Assembly: GCA_017613735.1 (NCBI GenBank)
Contig: JAGADF010000009.1
Span: 186,001 to 250,000, forward strand
From: Clostridia bacterium
GTDB lineage: Bacteria > Bacillota > Clostridia > Oscillospirales > Acutalibacteraceae
Direction of reading: 5' to 3'
DNA: 64,000 bases
Shown here: positions 51,615 through 61,268 of the stretch, one piece after another
Numbering within the stretch: position 1 is the stretch's first letter
How the letters are laid out: each line of letters begins with the position of its first letter
Program-made: the position numbers and the translations under genes
Notes under the pieces: model-generated
Database searches by the model: none
What the model was told of the DNA's origin: nothing
The model's input: only the letters and a program-made list of their open reading frames with translations

Positions 51615-52951
51615 ATAGATATATTAAAAAAGCATTTAAACTATTAATACTTATATTTTTTCTGGCAGTAAATATAATAGCTGTAACACGCACTTCGCCG
51701 AAATCAGCTTCTATTTTGTCGGCTGTAACTGTATTTGTCTGCTTATTTCTTACAATAAAACGCAAATACGGCGTTACTCCGACAATATGCTTGCTTATTT
51801 ATACTATTCTTACACAGTTCGGTCTTGTTTGGCCATATGTTGTTTTAGGAAATGGTGTTCTTAGCAATTATAATATATACACACTGAGGTTTCTGAAAAG
51901 CATTTATCTGCCTCAGGCTATTTGTATTGCGTCAGTTGCAATAATTTGTTTTTCAATCGGTTTTATTATTGCCGATAAAGAAACTAAAAATGAATTAGAG
52001 GAACATGCAAATCATATTTTAAGTGACGATGGATTGTCTCAGACAGGAATTGTTGTCTCCTGTGCTATAATATTATCAATTACATTATTGGTTTTCATAT
52101 TTGGAATCCTAAGAGGCGATATTAGTATCTTCGGTTCGTATAGTGATTATATGTCATCTGAATTGTATTCAAATTCTTTTTATGTTTACTTACTGCTTTT
52201 CTATGGTATCGGAACAGTTTTTCTTTTCACAATTAATGATAAAAAAATAAGGAACATACTTTTTATTATATGGTTTTTAATCGCTGCTATTCTGTTCCTG
52301 ACTGGTAATAAGGGCGAAGTTCTTTATGCGGCTTTTACCTGTTACGGTTTTATTGCTATTGAAAAGAAAAAAGCAAACAGAAAACTGATAGTTCTTGGAC
52401 TGATTATGCTCTTTTTGATAATACCTCTTATCACAAATTCACGTCCCGACGGCGTTGTGGCAAATCTCAATAACATAAAATTCAGTTTTACTGATGCTTT
52501 TGTTGAGATGGGTATGCAGATTAGAATGTCAGTTTTTATGATAAATGATGTTAAGACCGGAGTCAGACATCTTCTTTTGGGTAAATCATATTATAATCCT
52601 GTTTTGATGTTGATTAATCACTTCATTCCGCTTTTCGGTCATCTCGAAATAGCAACGAGAGATATATATGATATTTATAAAGGATACGGTTCTTCGCAGG
52701 TTGCTGAAAGTTATCTGAATTTTGGGCTTTACGGCGTTGTCGGATTTTTCGGGATACTTGGGTTTATCCTGAGACATTTTGAACAGAAAATTGATACCAC
52801 CTTCGGATTGGCTTTGTTCGGTTGCGTAGTATTTGTTTTCATGAATGCAACGAGAAACCATTTCTACTTTGTTCCTGTTCAGCTTGTAATTGTGTTTTCA
52901 CTGTTTCTGGTACTTTATATTATTCCTAAAAGAAAGCATTTGCAAAAATAA
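51611..52951 (+). CDS. Oligosaccharide repeat-unit polymerase, Wzy-like
   Basis: 446 aa with about 11-12 transmembrane helices and a large loop near residues 280-350 (HLLLGKSYYNPVLMLINHF, STQ-poor). O-antigen/capsule polymerases show little sequence conservation; the size, helix pattern and place directly before the flippase support this call. Starts inside the acetyltransferase stop (ATGA overlap). Confidence 0.82.
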   Translation: MNRYIKKAFKLLILIFFLAVNIIAVTRTSPKSASILSAVTVFVCLFLTIKRKYGVTPTICLLIYTILTQFGLVWPYVVLGNGVLSNYNIYTLRFLKSIYLPQAICIASVAIICFSIGFIIADKETKNELEEHANHILSDDGLSQTGIVVSCAIILSITLLVFIFGILRGDISIFGSYSDYMSSELYSNSFYVYLLLFYGIGTVFLFTINDKKIRNILFIIWFLIAAILFLTGNKGEVLYAAFTCYGFIAIEKKKANRKLIVLGLIMLFLIIPLITNSRPDGVVANLNNIKFSFTDAFVEMGMQIRMSVFMINDVKTGVRHLLLGKSYYNPVLMLINHFIPLFGHLEIATRDIYDIYKGYGSSQVAESYLNFGLYGVVGFFGILGFILRHFEQKIDTTFGLALFGCVVFVFMNATRNHFYFVPVQLVIVFSLFLVLYIIPKRKHLQK

Positions 52952-52967
52952 GGGAGATTTTTTATAA

Positions 52968-54476
52968 ATGAGGACTAAAAAGGCATTAGTAAATTCGTTT
53001 TGTGCCGGTTTTCTTGAAATCGTTAATGTTATAATGGCTTTGGTTGTTCCTAAGCTAATAATTGATGCATTTGGCTCTGAAACAAATGGCTTAATTGTAT
53101 CGATTACTCATTTTTTAGGCTATATTTCCCTTATGCAGGCAGGAATAGGAAATGTTATCCGCGCAAATTTATATAAACCTCTTGCCGATAATGACTCATC
53201 TGCAATAAAAGCAGTTTTTCATTCGGGTGAAAAGTTTTTCAGAAAACTTTCTTATTTTTTGATACTTTATATATTAATACTTGCTGTTGTATTTCCGCTA
53301 TTTGTTAAAGGTGAATATTCGTTTGTATATGTTTCTTCGCTCGTTGTTGTTCTTGGCTTAAGTACATTATCACAGTATTTTTTCGGATTTACATGCCGCT
53401 CATTATTAATGGCGGATCAAAAGGAATTTATTTATTCGCTTATACAGTCTATTTCAGTAATAATCAGCATATTAATTGCATCAGTTCTCATTATTAAGGG
53501 ATTCGGAATACATATTGTTAAGTTGGTTTCGCTTGTCCCTTTTATCATTTCTCCTATAATACTTAATGTTTATACGCGGAAAAAGTACAAATTAAAAGAC
53601 TTTGACATAAATAATAATATCAAATTGTCTCAGAGATGGTCTGCATTTGGTCATTCAATAGCTGATTTTGTACATAGAAAGACGGACTATTTTGTATTGA
53701 CGCTTATGTCAACTTTATTTAATGTTTCCATTTATTCCGTATATTCAACCGTTATCAACGGCGTTTATTCTATTATTTCAGTTTGCGCTTCGCCTTTACA
53801 GGCAGCGCTCGGTAATATTGCAGCTACGGATTCTCAGGAAGAGACCAATAAAAAACTCGGCTTTATTGAGTATATGATTCATTCTATTTCCACTGTTGTT
53901 TTCGGAACCTGTCTTGTTATGATTGACAGCTTCATTACAATTTATCTTAATAAATCGGATGATGTCAGATATCACAACGGAGTTTTCGCTTTATTAATTA
54001 TTATTGCAGAACTTCTCTATTGTTGCAGGCAGCCGTTACTATCGATGATTATGGTTAAAGGATGCTTTAAAGATACTCAAAGGGGCGCGTATATTGAAGC
54101 CGGAATAAATATCGTTCTGTCTGTTGCTTTGGTTACTAAATTCGGTTTGGCAGGAATTGCCGTAGGTACTCTTTCGGCTATGATATTCAGGACGATTGAT
54201 TTGTTTATTTATGTTCATAAAACATTTGATTATTCAAGCGTCGGTCGTATTATTGTAAGATACCTTGTTACATTCGGCTCTATATTTATAGTGTATTTTG
54301 TTCATCTGAATCTTATTGACAAATCAAATCTGTCGCTTTATATGTGGATTATATATTCCGCTATTACACTTTTGTCACTTATAATCCTTATTCTGCTTTC
54401 GAGTCTTACAATTTACAGAAAAGAATTCTTCTATCTTTTTGCGTGCTTAAAAGGTATGATTAAAAAGAAGAATTAA
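52968..54476 (+). CDS. Lipid-linked oligosaccharide flippase, Wzx-like
   Basis: 502 aa with about 14 predicted transmembrane helices, MOP superfamily. N-terminal LVNSFCAGFLEIVNVIMALVVPKLIIDAFGSETNGLI is typical of Gram-positive Wzx (RfbX/CpsJ) proteins. Predicted to move undecaprenyl-linked repeat units across the membrane for the polymerase encoded just upstream. SD AAGGGAG lies about 11 bp before the ATG. Last gene of the plus-strand locus; a terminator follows. Confidence 0.9.
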   Translation: MRTKKALVNSFCAGFLEIVNVIMALVVPKLIIDAFGSETNGLIVSITHFLGYISLMQAGIGNVIRANLYKPLADNDSSAIKAVFHSGEKFFRKLSYFLILYILILAVVFPLFVKGEYSFVYVSSLVVVLGLSTLSQYFFGFTCRSLLMADQKEFIYSLIQSISVIISILIASVLIIKGFGIHIVKLVSLVPFIISPIILNVYTRKKYKLKDFDINNNIKLSQRWSAFGHSIADFVHRKTDYFVLTLMSTLFNVSIYSVYSTVINGVYSIISVCASPLQAALGNIAATDSQEETNKKLGFIEYMIHSISTVVFGTCLVMIDSFITIYLNKSDDVRYHNGVFALLIIIAELLYCCRQPLLSMIMVKGCFKDTQRGAYIEAGINIVLSVALVTKFGLAGIAVGTLSAMIFRTIDLFIYVHKTFDYSSVGRIIVRYLVTFGSIFIVYFVHLNLIDKSNLSLYMWIIYSAITLLSLIILILLSSLTIYRKEFFYLFACLKGMIKKKN

Positions 54477-54490
54477 TGGTAGTTTAAATA

Positions 54491-54528
54491 AAAAAAGAGC
54501 GTGTCGTTTGTCGGCACGCTCTTTTTTT
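54491..54528. terminator. Bidirectional terminator between the flippase gene and ugd
   Basis: Stem AGAGCGTGTCG / TCGGCACGCTCT-type pairing (one G-U), 5-nt loop, A run before and T run after; it ends both the polysaccharide locus and the minus-strand sugar-nucleotide operon. Confidence 0.88.
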
Positions 54529-55798
54529 AATCTCTCATAAACAAATCTCTTGTATATACCTTTTCTTTTACATTGTCAAGGGATTTGTCATATCGGTTTG
54601 CGATAATACAGGAACATATTTTTTTGAATTCTTCAATATCATTTATTACTCTTGAACCAAAGAAGGTGGAGTTGTTTTCAAGCGTCGGTTCATATATGAC
54701 GACTGTTGCGCCTTTGGCTTTAATCCTTTTTATTACGCCTTGAACCGAGGACTGCCTGAAATTATCTGAATTTGATTTCATTGTCAATCTGTAAATTCCG
54801 ATAATTACCTCTTTCTGAAGCTGTTCTTTAGTTGTTGAATAAACTTCATTGTTTTTATATATACCGGCAGTTTCCATTACCCTGTCTGCAATAAAATCTT
54901 TTCTGGTTTTATTGCTGTCAACAATTGCCTGTATAAGATTTTCGGGTACGTCGCTGTAATTAGCAAGCAATTGTTTGGTGTCTTTCGGAAGGCAATAACC
55001 GCCGTAACCGAATGAAGGGTTGTTATAATAATCACCTATACGAGGGTCAAGGCAAACGCCCTTTATTATTGACGAAGTATCAAGACCTTTTAATTCGGCA
55101 AATGTGTCAAGCTCATTGAAGAAGCTTATACGAAGGGCGAGAAATGTATTTGCAAAAAGCTTTACTGCCTCGGCTTCGGTTGTTTTCATAAATAAAACGG
55201 GTATGTCTTCTTTTATAGCGCATTCGCTTACAAGTCCGGCAAATACGTGAGCCTCTTCTGAAGTATTATCGTTACAGCCTACAATAATTCTTGAAGGATA
55301 AAGATTGTCGTAAAGCGCTTTGCTTTCACGCAAAAACTCAGGGCTGAAAAGTATTTTTAAATCATCATACTTTTTGTTGATTGAGTTTGTGTAACCGACA
55401 GGAATTGTTGATTTTATTACAATAAAAGGCTTTTCATTGATTCCTTCGGTTGACTCTCTGATAAGCTCAAGTATTGACTCGACTGCCGAACAGTCAAAGA
55501 AGTTCTTGTCCGGATCATAGTTTGTCGGCGCAGCAATTATAATTATATCGGCATTCCTATATGATTCAGGTCCGTCAAGAGTTGCCTTCAGCGATAAGCT
55601 TATCTCTCCGTTTTTTGCATTTTGAAGATATTTTTCGATATATTCATCCTGTATAGGGGAGATATAGTCATTAAGTTTATCAACCTTGTCTTTAACTACG
55701 TCAACAACCGTAACGTCATTTTTCTGCGAAAGAAGAACAGCAAGCGAGAGGCCGACATATCCCATGCCGGCTACTGCAATTTTATAGTTTTTAATCAT
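54527..55798 (-). CDS. ugd: UDP-glucose 6-dehydrogenase
   Basis: 423 aa. Oxidises UDP-Glc to UDP-Glc[19 protein letters not shown] motif, [72 protein letters not shown] and the catalytic Cys in [15 protein letters not shown] near 260. Very close to the E. coli Ugd branch, with a C-terminal extension. I chose ATG 55798; a GTG at 55807 overlaps the previous stop (GTGA) and is also possible. Last gene of a five-gene operon. Confidence 0.94.
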   Translation of the reverse strand: MIKNYKIAVAGMGYVGLSLAVLLSQKNDVTVVDVVKDKVDKLNDYISPIQDEYIEKYLQNAKNGEISLSLKATLDGPESYRNADIIIIAAPTNYDPDKNFFDCSAVESILELIRESTEGINEKPFIVIKSTIPVGYTNSINKKYDDLKILFSPEFLRESKALYDNLYPSRIIVGCNDNTSEEAHVFAGLVSECAIKEDIPVLFMKTTEAEAVKLFANTFLALRISFFNELDTFAELKGLDTSSIIKGVCLDPRIGDYYNNPSFGYGGYCLPKDTKQLLANYSDVPENLIQAIVDSNKTRKDFIADRVMETAGIYKNNEVYSTTKEQLQKEVIIGIYRLTMKSNSDNFRQSSVQGVIKRIKAKGATVVIYEPTLENNSTFFGSRVINDIEEFKKICSCIIANRYDKSLDNVKEKVYTRDLFMRD

Positions 55799-55803
55799 AT
55801 TTA

Positions 55804-56958
55804 TCACATTCCGTCTATTTGCATTTCTTTAAAAATATATGCAATACTATTTATTTTTTCATTATTCTGATTTTTGATGCTGTTTAACATTGTTTCGGTT
55901 TGTAATGTATTTTTGCGGGAAATTTTTTCAAATAGCCTTTTTATATACATAAACGGTAATAAAAACGGGTATTTGTTAAGCACGGGATAATAATTAATCA
56001 TCTTTGATTTTTTAAGAAAAACCATACTTAAAATAAACTTGAATCTGCTTTTGTTTCTTGCAGTTCCCGCGGCAACCATATTTGACGTTGTTCCGCGCGT
56101 CCCGCCGTTGAGCACAAAGCTTTCAACCGCTTTTGTCAGGTCTGTATGTTCTTTATCATTGAACCAGATATCTATTAACTGACAAACTGTTGTATAAAAC
56201 TTCAGCAGTCCGCATTTGTCACATAACGAGCGTACATCATCTTCATTATAGAAGTTATGTCTTTTTAGAATCCATAAATCCATAAAAGGTTTTATTCCGC
56301 ATCCGCCGTTTGTGAAATGATGAGCCATATGAGAGATTATATGAAAAGCAAAAAACTCATTTGTAAATTGATATTTGCAGTTGTTTTTGTCTTTAACGGA
56401 ATAATCCCAGGCGTTTTCAAGTATTCTGTCAATATTTTTTTGACCTTCACAAATTGAAAAATGCAGTTCAAGCAATCCTTCGCCCAATCGCAGGTGCACA
56501 TCGTGAAAATGCTTTTCATTATCCGTTGTAAAACCTTTTTCGGTCAGAACAAAAACGGCAGGCTCAATGTCTTTTTCATGAATTAAAATATCGATATCAC
56601 AGCTTGTACGCATCCATCTTTCAGGATAAAGGGTAGAAATAAAAGCACCTTTTAAAAGAATGTACGGAATATTATTATCTTTTAAAGCCGATTCGGTCTG
56701 ATTGCATATATTTTCATTAGTTGCTGATATATACGCTTCGCTCAATATTATTTTTTGAATTCTCGCTTTGACAGTATCACTGTCCGGAGCAATACCGTTT
56801 TTCTTTAACACGTCTGCAACCAAATGTGCTAAGCTGTGTAATGATGCCAATGATATCAGATTATTAAAGTCATTTTCAGTTAAACTATTGATTTTTGGTT
56901 TTTCTCCGGTTATTTCACACCTGAGTAAATCAAAAAGCATTTCAACAGTTGACATCAT
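55804..56958 (-). CDS. Nucleotidyltransferase-like protein of the PF14907 (NTP_transf_5) family
   Basis: About 384 aa. Conserved block [28 protein letters not shown] near 98-125 carries the Gly-Ala and Asp-x-Asp pattern of the nucleotidyltransferase fold, followed by [16 protein letters not shown] and [12 protein letters not shown]14907 proteins are common in surface-polysaccharide loci but have no proven reaction. SD GGGAGGT lies 4 bp before ATG 56958; ATG 56955 (7 bp) is equally likely. It sits between an epimerase and ugd in the same operon. Confidence 0.82.
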   Translation of the reverse strand: MMSTVEMLFDLLRCEITGEKPKINSLTENDFNNLISLASLHSLAHLVADVLKKNGIAPDSDTVKARIQKIILSEAYISATNENICNQTESALKDNNIPYILLKGAFISTLYPERWMRTSCDIDILIHEKDIEPAVFVLTEKGFTTDNEKHFHDVHLRLGEGLLELHFSICEGQKNIDRILENAWDYSVKDKNNCKYQFTNEFFAFHIISHMAHHFTNGGCGIKPFMDLWILKRHNFYNEDDVRSLCDKCGLLKFYTTVCQLIDIWFNDKEHTDLTKAVESFVLNGGTRGTTSNMVAAGTARNKSRFKFILSMVFLKKSKMINYYPVLNKYPFLLPFMYIKRLFEKISRKNTLQTETMLNSIKNQNNEKINSIAYIFKEMQIDGM

Positions 56959-56990
56959 CACACCTCCCTAAAAAAATAATAATACCGATA

Positions 56991-58058
56991 TTATTTATAG
57001 TATTCCTTATACCAATCTGCGAATTTCTGTAAACCTTCTTTTATTCCGATTTTCGGAGTGAAGCCGTAATCGTCCTCAAGGGCTTTTGAATCGGCAAATG
57101 TAACGGGTACGTCGCCGGGCTGCATACCGACAAGTTCCTTATGCGCTTCAAAATCATAATCCGAAGGAAGAATACCGGAATTTACAAGCGCATGCTGGAG
57201 CGTGTCAATATAATCAAGAAGGTTTTCGGGCGTGCCGCCGCCTATGTTATAAACCGCATAAGGTGGAACGGGGAGACCGTCGTCGCCGTTTTCCTTTATA
57301 GGCGCGCCCTTCATTACACGGTATACGCCTTCTACTATATCGTCAACATAAGTGAAATCGCGCTTGCAGTTACCGTAGTTGAATATCTTAATATTTTCAC
57401 CCTTTACAAGCTTATCCGTTGCCGAATAGTAGAACATATCAGGTCTGCCTGCAGGGCCGTAAACGGTAAAGAATCTTAATCCGGTTGACGGGATGTTATA
57501 GAGCTTGCTGTAGCAGTGGGCGAGCAGCTCGTTTGATTTTTTTGTCGCCGCATAAAGGCTTACGGGATTATCGACTTTATCGTCAACGCTGAACGGAACT
57601 TTTTTATTACCGCCGTAAACAGATGAAGAAGACGCATAAACAAGATGCTCGACCGGATTATTGCGGCAGGCTTCAAGAATATTGTAAAAACCAATTATAT
57701 TGCTTTCAATATAAACGTCGGGATGATCGATGGAATATCTTACTCCCGCCTGAGCGGCAAGATTTACTACAATTTCCGGTTTATATTCATTAAAAATACT
57801 GTTAATCAAATCTCTGTCGGCAATTGAGCCTTTAATAAAAATATGATTTGTTTTTGAAGTTTCAGCTTGTTTGTTGATTAATTCAAGTCTGTATTCTTTA
57901 AGAGATACGTCATAATAATCGTTCATGTTATCAAGACTTATAACGGTTTTACAGGCATTATCCCTTAAAATTCTGAGAACGAGATTTGCGCCTATAAAAC
58001 CAGGCGAACCGGTAACAAGAACGGTCTTATTATTTAATTCAATTGACTGTTTATTCAT
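56991..58058 (-). CDS. NAD-dependent UDP-glucuronate 4-epimerase-like SDR
   Basis: 355 aa. Extended SDR: VTGSPGFIGANLVLR NAD motif (Ser in place of the usual Ala/Gly), DNMNDYYDVSLKEYRL, NLAAQAGVRYSIDHPDVYIESN, catalytic SSSSVYGG and Tyr/Lys in YAATKKSNELLAH, RFFTVYGPAGRPDM. The DYYD...LKEYRL and AGVRYS features are typical of UDP-GlcA 4-epimerases, which make UDP-GalA, rather than plain GalE. Context with ugd supports this. SD AGGTGA precedes the ATG. Confidence 0.9.
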   Translation of the reverse strand: MNKQSIELNNKTVLVTGSPGFIGANLVLRILRDNACKTVISLDNMNDYYDVSLKEYRLELINKQAETSKTNHIFIKGSIADRDLINSIFNEYKPEIVVNLAAQAGVRYSIDHPDVYIESNIIGFYNILEACRNNPVEHLVYASSSSVYGGNKKVPFSVDDKVDNPVSLYAATKKSNELLAHCYSKLYNIPSTGLRFFTVYGPAGRPDMFYYSATDKLVKGENIKIFNYGNCKRDFTYVDDIVEGVYRVMKGAPIKENGDDGLPVPPYAVYNIGGGTPENLLDYIDTLQHALVNSGILPSDYDFEAHKELVGMQPGDVPVTFADSKALEDDYGFTPKIGIKEGLQKFADWYKEYYK

Positions 58059-58067
58059 TTAAATCAC

Positions 58068-58805
58068 CTATTCAATAATTCCTGAGTAGCTTTCTTTAAT
58101 ATTATTATAGCTTTCAAGAGAGCCTATATCGTATCTTTTACCGGGCATTTCCATCGAATAAACAACAGAATTCTTACACATCCAACCTACAAGACTTCCC
58201 GGCGCGTCAGTTCCGCATCCGTCGGAAACAGCGCTGTCAAGTCTTGAGATATCTTCTTTTTTATAAAAATAGAACGGGGGAGTGCACCAGTTCGATTTCG
58301 GGTTTTCGGGCTTTTCCTCAAGTGAAAGAAGCAAATCATTATCGCCGATTTGAGCTACGCCGCTCTTTTTAAGCCTGTTGATATCGGATTCAAAATAACG
58401 CATTACGCAGGAAGAGTTTTTGTTTAAAGAATAACCGATAAATTTTTTAAGCGAAAAATCGAGAACGTTGTCACCCGCAAGTATAAGTAAATCGTCTGAA
58501 AGCTTAAGGGTGTCAACTGCAAATTTAATATCAATTACGGCTCCGAGTCTGTTTTCGTTTGAAGTTGTGCCGTCGTCAAGAACCGTTATACTGACAGATT
58601 TTGTTTTAGCCCAATTCTCAAAATGGGAATAGAACTTGTGGTTGGAAATTACAATGTATTCGTCAATTACGTTTAATGTATCTATATCATCAATCAACCA
58701 GTCAAGAATGGTTTTGCCTTTTACTTCTAGCAAAGGCTTTGGAAAGTTTTCGGTTAAAGGATAAAGCCGCGTAGCATATCCCGCGGCAAGAATAAGACAT
58801 TTCAT
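58068..58805 (-). CDS. Sugar-1-phosphate nucleotidyltransferase
   Basis: 245 aa. Nucleotidyltransferase core: LILAAGYATRLYPLTENFPKPLLEVKGKTILDWLIDDI N terminus, LILAGDNVLDF near 101 (metal Asp), LEEKPENPKSNWCTPPFYFY. Activates a sugar 1-phosphate with an NTP. It lies 2 bp after a galacturonokinase-like gene, so the substrate may be GalA-1-P (giving UDP-GalA); the family alone does not tell the sugar or nucleotide. Confidence 0.87.
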   Translation of the reverse strand: MKCLILAAGYATRLYPLTENFPKPLLEVKGKTILDWLIDDIDTLNVIDEYIVISNHKFYSHFENWAKTKSVSITVLDDGTTSNENRLGAVIDIKFAVDTLKLSDDLLILAGDNVLDFSLKKFIGYSLNKNSSCVMRYFESDINRLKKSGVAQIGDNDLLLSLEEKPENPKSNWCTPPFYFYKKEDISRLDSAVSDGCGTDAPGSLVGWMCKNSVVYSMEMPGKRYDIGSLESYNNIKESYSGIIE

Positions 58806-58807
58806 AT

Positions 58808-59986
58808 TTATTCCTCACAGTTTATTCCGTCGGCGCTTTCACAGATATATACGCCGTATTTGTCTTTAAGAACGGGGAAAGACTCAAGATATTTGTCGGT
58901 TACGTTTCTGATAACCGATTCCCTGTAATCGGGATTAATCAAAGCCATACAGCATCCTTTGAAACCGGCTCCGCAGAATCTGCCGCCGTAAATACCTTCG
59001 GTCTGAGTCATAATTTCATAAAGACGGATTTGCTCCGGCGCACCGGATTCCCAGCTGACGATACTGCTTTTACCGGATTCAAACGAAAGCCTTCCGAATT
59101 CCTCAATATCTCCGTCTCGCCAGGCTTCGGCACCTTTTTCAACTCTCTCGAATTCAGTGTACCAGTGCTCGCATCTCTTAGCCCAGTTTAACGGAAGCTT
59201 ATCTTTATATTGGCGGAAGATTTCTGAGGAAACATCACGCGCGTTAGTTTCGTTGAATTTGCCGTATTCCATACCCGAAAGAGCTTCAAGAGCATATACG
59301 CCCGCTCTTAATTCGTCAACTCTCATATTGTATTTTGAACCGGCGAGACTGTGCTCAAGACCGCTGAAGAATATAGCTATTTCATAAGGCTTCATATTCG
59401 GATTTGTAGGAATAAGCTCATAGCTGTTGTCCTTTGTGTCAAGATAGAGAAGATTATCTTTTTTACATAAAACCTCACAGCTCTGGTCAAGCTTGCCGAC
59501 GGATACGCCTACATAGTTCTTTTCGGCATCAAAAGCCGTATCAATTAACTCCTGCTTTGAAAGAACAATATTATTAACCTTACAAAGCGCAGTCAGAAAT
59601 GAAAGGATAACTGCTGCGGAAGAGCTGAGACCGCCGATGGGCAGTGAGCCTTCAATTACGCCGCAAAGACCGGTGTGAAGAGCATACTTTTTAGTAAGCG
59701 CCCACGTTGCTCCTCTTAAATAATCAGCCCAGTCATTTACCTTTTTCTCGGGTACGGAATTGATATGCCACTGAGCTCTTTTAGGAAACTGAAGTGAGAT
59801 AATCTCAATAACTCCGTTCTGTTTAGGGCCGTAAGCAATATGTATTCCCTTATCTATGGCAAGTCCCGTTATTTTACCGAGATTGTGATCGGAATGAGCG
59901 CCTAAAGGGCAAACTCTGTAAGGCGAAAAAGAAATTGCCTGAGGGTATTTATTATAAACCGAATAGAATTTTTCTTCACAAAGCAT
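58808..59986 (-). CDS. GHMP kinase, galacturonokinase-like
   Basis: 392 aa. GHMP fold with SPYRVCPLGAHSDHNLGKITGLAIDKGI near 20-47 in place of the galactokinase motif PGRVNLIGEHTDYN, the P-loop GGLSSSAAVILSFL near 118, the LDQSCEVLCKK catalytic-Asp segment, NMRVDELRAG and GGRFCGAGFKGCCMAL. The first motif and the C-terminal AEAWRDGDIEEFGRL and GAGFKGCC stretches match what I recall of plant galacturonokinase (GalAK), which makes D-galacturonate 1-phosphate. Galactokinase remains the fallback annotation. First gene of the operon; SD AGAGGTG. Confidence 0.85.
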   Translation of the reverse strand: MLCEEKFYSVYNKYPQAISFSPYRVCPLGAHSDHNLGKITGLAIDKGIHIAYGPKQNGVIEIISLQFPKRAQWHINSVPEKKVNDWADYLRGATWALTKKYALHTGLCGVIEGSLPIGGLSSSAAVILSFLTALCKVNNIVLSKQELIDTAFDAEKNYVGVSVGKLDQSCEVLCKKDNLLYLDTKDNSYELIPTNPNMKPYEIAIFFSGLEHSLAGSKYNMRVDELRAGVYALEALSGMEYGKFNETNARDVSSEIFRQYKDKLPLNWAKRCEHWYTEFERVEKGAEAWRDGDIEEFGRLSFESGKSSIVSWESGAPEQIRLYEIMTQTEGIYGGRFCGAGFKGCCMALINPDYRESVIRNVTDKYLESFPVLKDKYGVYICESADGINCEE

Positions 59987-60015
59987 AAAAGCACCTCTTT
60001 AAATACAATATAAGT

Positions 60016-60044
60016 ATTATAACAGAGATTAATATGAAAATCAA
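60016..60044 (-). promoter_or_regulatory. Promoter of the sugar-nucleotide operon
   Basis: On the minus strand TTGATT, 17-bp spacer, TATAAT, 30 bp before the GHMP kinase start. It probably drives five genes down to ugd. Confidence 0.85.
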
Positions 60045-60048
60045 TTGC

Positions 60049-60321
60049 TTATGCCGTTTGTTTTAAATATATGCAATGCAAAACTTCAAGCGCGAATGCT
60101 CCGAAATATATTGCGCCGAAGCTTTCCTTAATACATTCGAGAAGGTCTTCAAAGAAAAAGTCAAGCGAAACGGGTGAAACGTCGCTGAGAATTATTAGCT
60201 TTGTTGTTACCGCAATCAGCGAAAGAATTAATAATATTGCTGTCCCTATTTTGAGTATGTACTTTGACACAATATTATATTTTTTAAAATCTTCTCTTAA
60301 ATTATTAAATAATACTTGCAT
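60049..60321 (-). CDS. Small membrane protein, 90 aa
   Basis: 90 aa with two transmembrane helices (about 21-43 and 66-84). I chose the ATG at 60321 with SD GAGGTG about 8 bp upstream; the frame stays open for 33 more codons, but that extension has no SD and reaches into the promoter of the next gene. No family recognised. Divergent from the TIM-barrel gene. Confidence 0.7.
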   Translation of the reverse strand: MQVLFNNLREDFKKYNIVSKYILKIGTAILLILSLIAVTTKLIILSDVSPVSLDFFFEDLLECIKESFGAIYFGAFALEVLHCIYLKQTA

Positions 60322-60350
60322 TTTACAGCACCTCACAGTTAAAATATAAG
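60322..60350 (+). promoter_or_regulatory. Possible promoter of the sugar isomerase-like gene
   Basis: TTTACA, 17-bp spacer, TATAAG, 45 bp before the start codon. Moderate match. Confidence 0.45.
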
Positions 60351-60395
60351 TGATTAATGCGTAAAAAACAACGAACAAGATTTGGAAGTGATAAA

Positions 60396-61187
60396 ATGTC
60401 CGAAATAGGAATGTCAACATCCTGCTTTTATCCGCTTGAAACCGAAAAGAGTCTTGAAAAATGCTGCGTGCTTGGCTTTAAAACAGTTGAGATGTTTATG
60501 AATGCGTATTCAGAGCTTGACGAGCCGTTCATTTCAATTTATAAAAGACTTGTCGGTGAGTATTCATTAAGACTTGTTTCGATACATACGACTGCTTCGC
60601 TTGCTGACGGTTATAACTATTTCAGCGATTATTACAGACGTTTCGAAGAAAGCGTTGAGGTATTTAAAAAGTATATTGATTTAGCCAATATTCTGGATTC
60701 TAAATATATAGTTATGCACGGCATGAAAAAGACTATGAGAGCAAGCGACGAAGTGTATTTCGAAAGGTTCGCTATACTGACTGAACTTGCAAAGAAAAAC
60801 GGAGTTTCGCTTCTTCAGGAAAACGTTGTCAATTACAGAAGCGAATCGCCCGAATATATTGAAAGAATGAGACAATATATCGGAGGGGATTTCGGTATAA
60901 CTCTTGATATAAAACAGTGCAGACGGGCGGGGCGCAGTCCTTATGAGTTTATTGAAAAGCACCACGATATTATCAGGCATATTCACATAAGTGACTATAA
61001 CGATAAACATGATTGCATTACGCCGCTAAACGGTGATTTTGATTTTGAAAAGCTGTTCGTGGAAATGAAAAAATACAGTTATGAAGGCGATTATATTATT
61101 GAATTGTATAAGCACAGCTATTCGGATGACAACGAGATAAGAAAAGCGGGAAACGAGCTTGATATAATATTGAAAGGAGCAGAATAA
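60396..61187 (+). CDS. Sugar phosphate isomerase/epimerase-like TIM-barrel protein
   Basis: 263 aa. Xylose isomerase-like (AP endonuclease 2 superfamily) barrel: SIHTTASLAD near 57, YIVMHGMKKT near 106, LLQENVVNY near 139 (metal Glu), FGITLDIKQCRRAG near 164, RHIHISDYNDKHDCITPLNGDFDF near 192 and IIELYKHSYSD. Metal-binding His/Glu/Asp are present. Substrate unknown, probably a sugar or sugar phosphate. I chose ATG 60396 (SD GGAAG 8 bp upstream). Confidence 0.84.
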   Translation: MSEIGMSTSCFYPLETEKSLEKCCVLGFKTVEMFMNAYSELDEPFISIYKRLVGEYSLRLVSIHTTASLADGYNYFSDYYRRFEESVEVFKKYIDLANILDSKYIVMHGMKKTMRASDEVYFERFAILTELAKKNGVSLLQENVVNYRSESPEYIERMRQYIGGDFGITLDIKQCRRAGRSPYEFIEKHHDIIRHIHISDYNDKHDCITPLNGDFDFEKLFVEMKKYSYEGDYIIELYKHSYSDDNEIRKAGNELDIILKGAE

Positions 61188-61207
61188 AATCTGCTCTTTT
61201 TTTCTTT
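61175..61207 (+). terminator. Terminator overlapping the end of the isomerase-like gene
   Basis: Stem GAGCAGA/TCTGCTC with the gene's stop codon in the loop, followed by about nine T with one C. Confidence 0.82.
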
Positions 61208-61233
61208 ACAAACACTATATTATGTGGTATAAT
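61205..61233 (+). promoter_or_regulatory. nrdR operon promoter
   Basis: TTTACA, 17-bp spacer, TATAAT, 35 bp before nrdR. Confidence 0.83.
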
Positions 61234-61268
61234 CATTAGTTGAAAAACTATATTGTGGAGGGATATGT

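Noticed and set aside
60322-60420. Longer N terminus (33 aa) for the small membrane protein.
   Set aside because: No SD at the far start, while GAGGTG stands right before the internal ATG at 60321.
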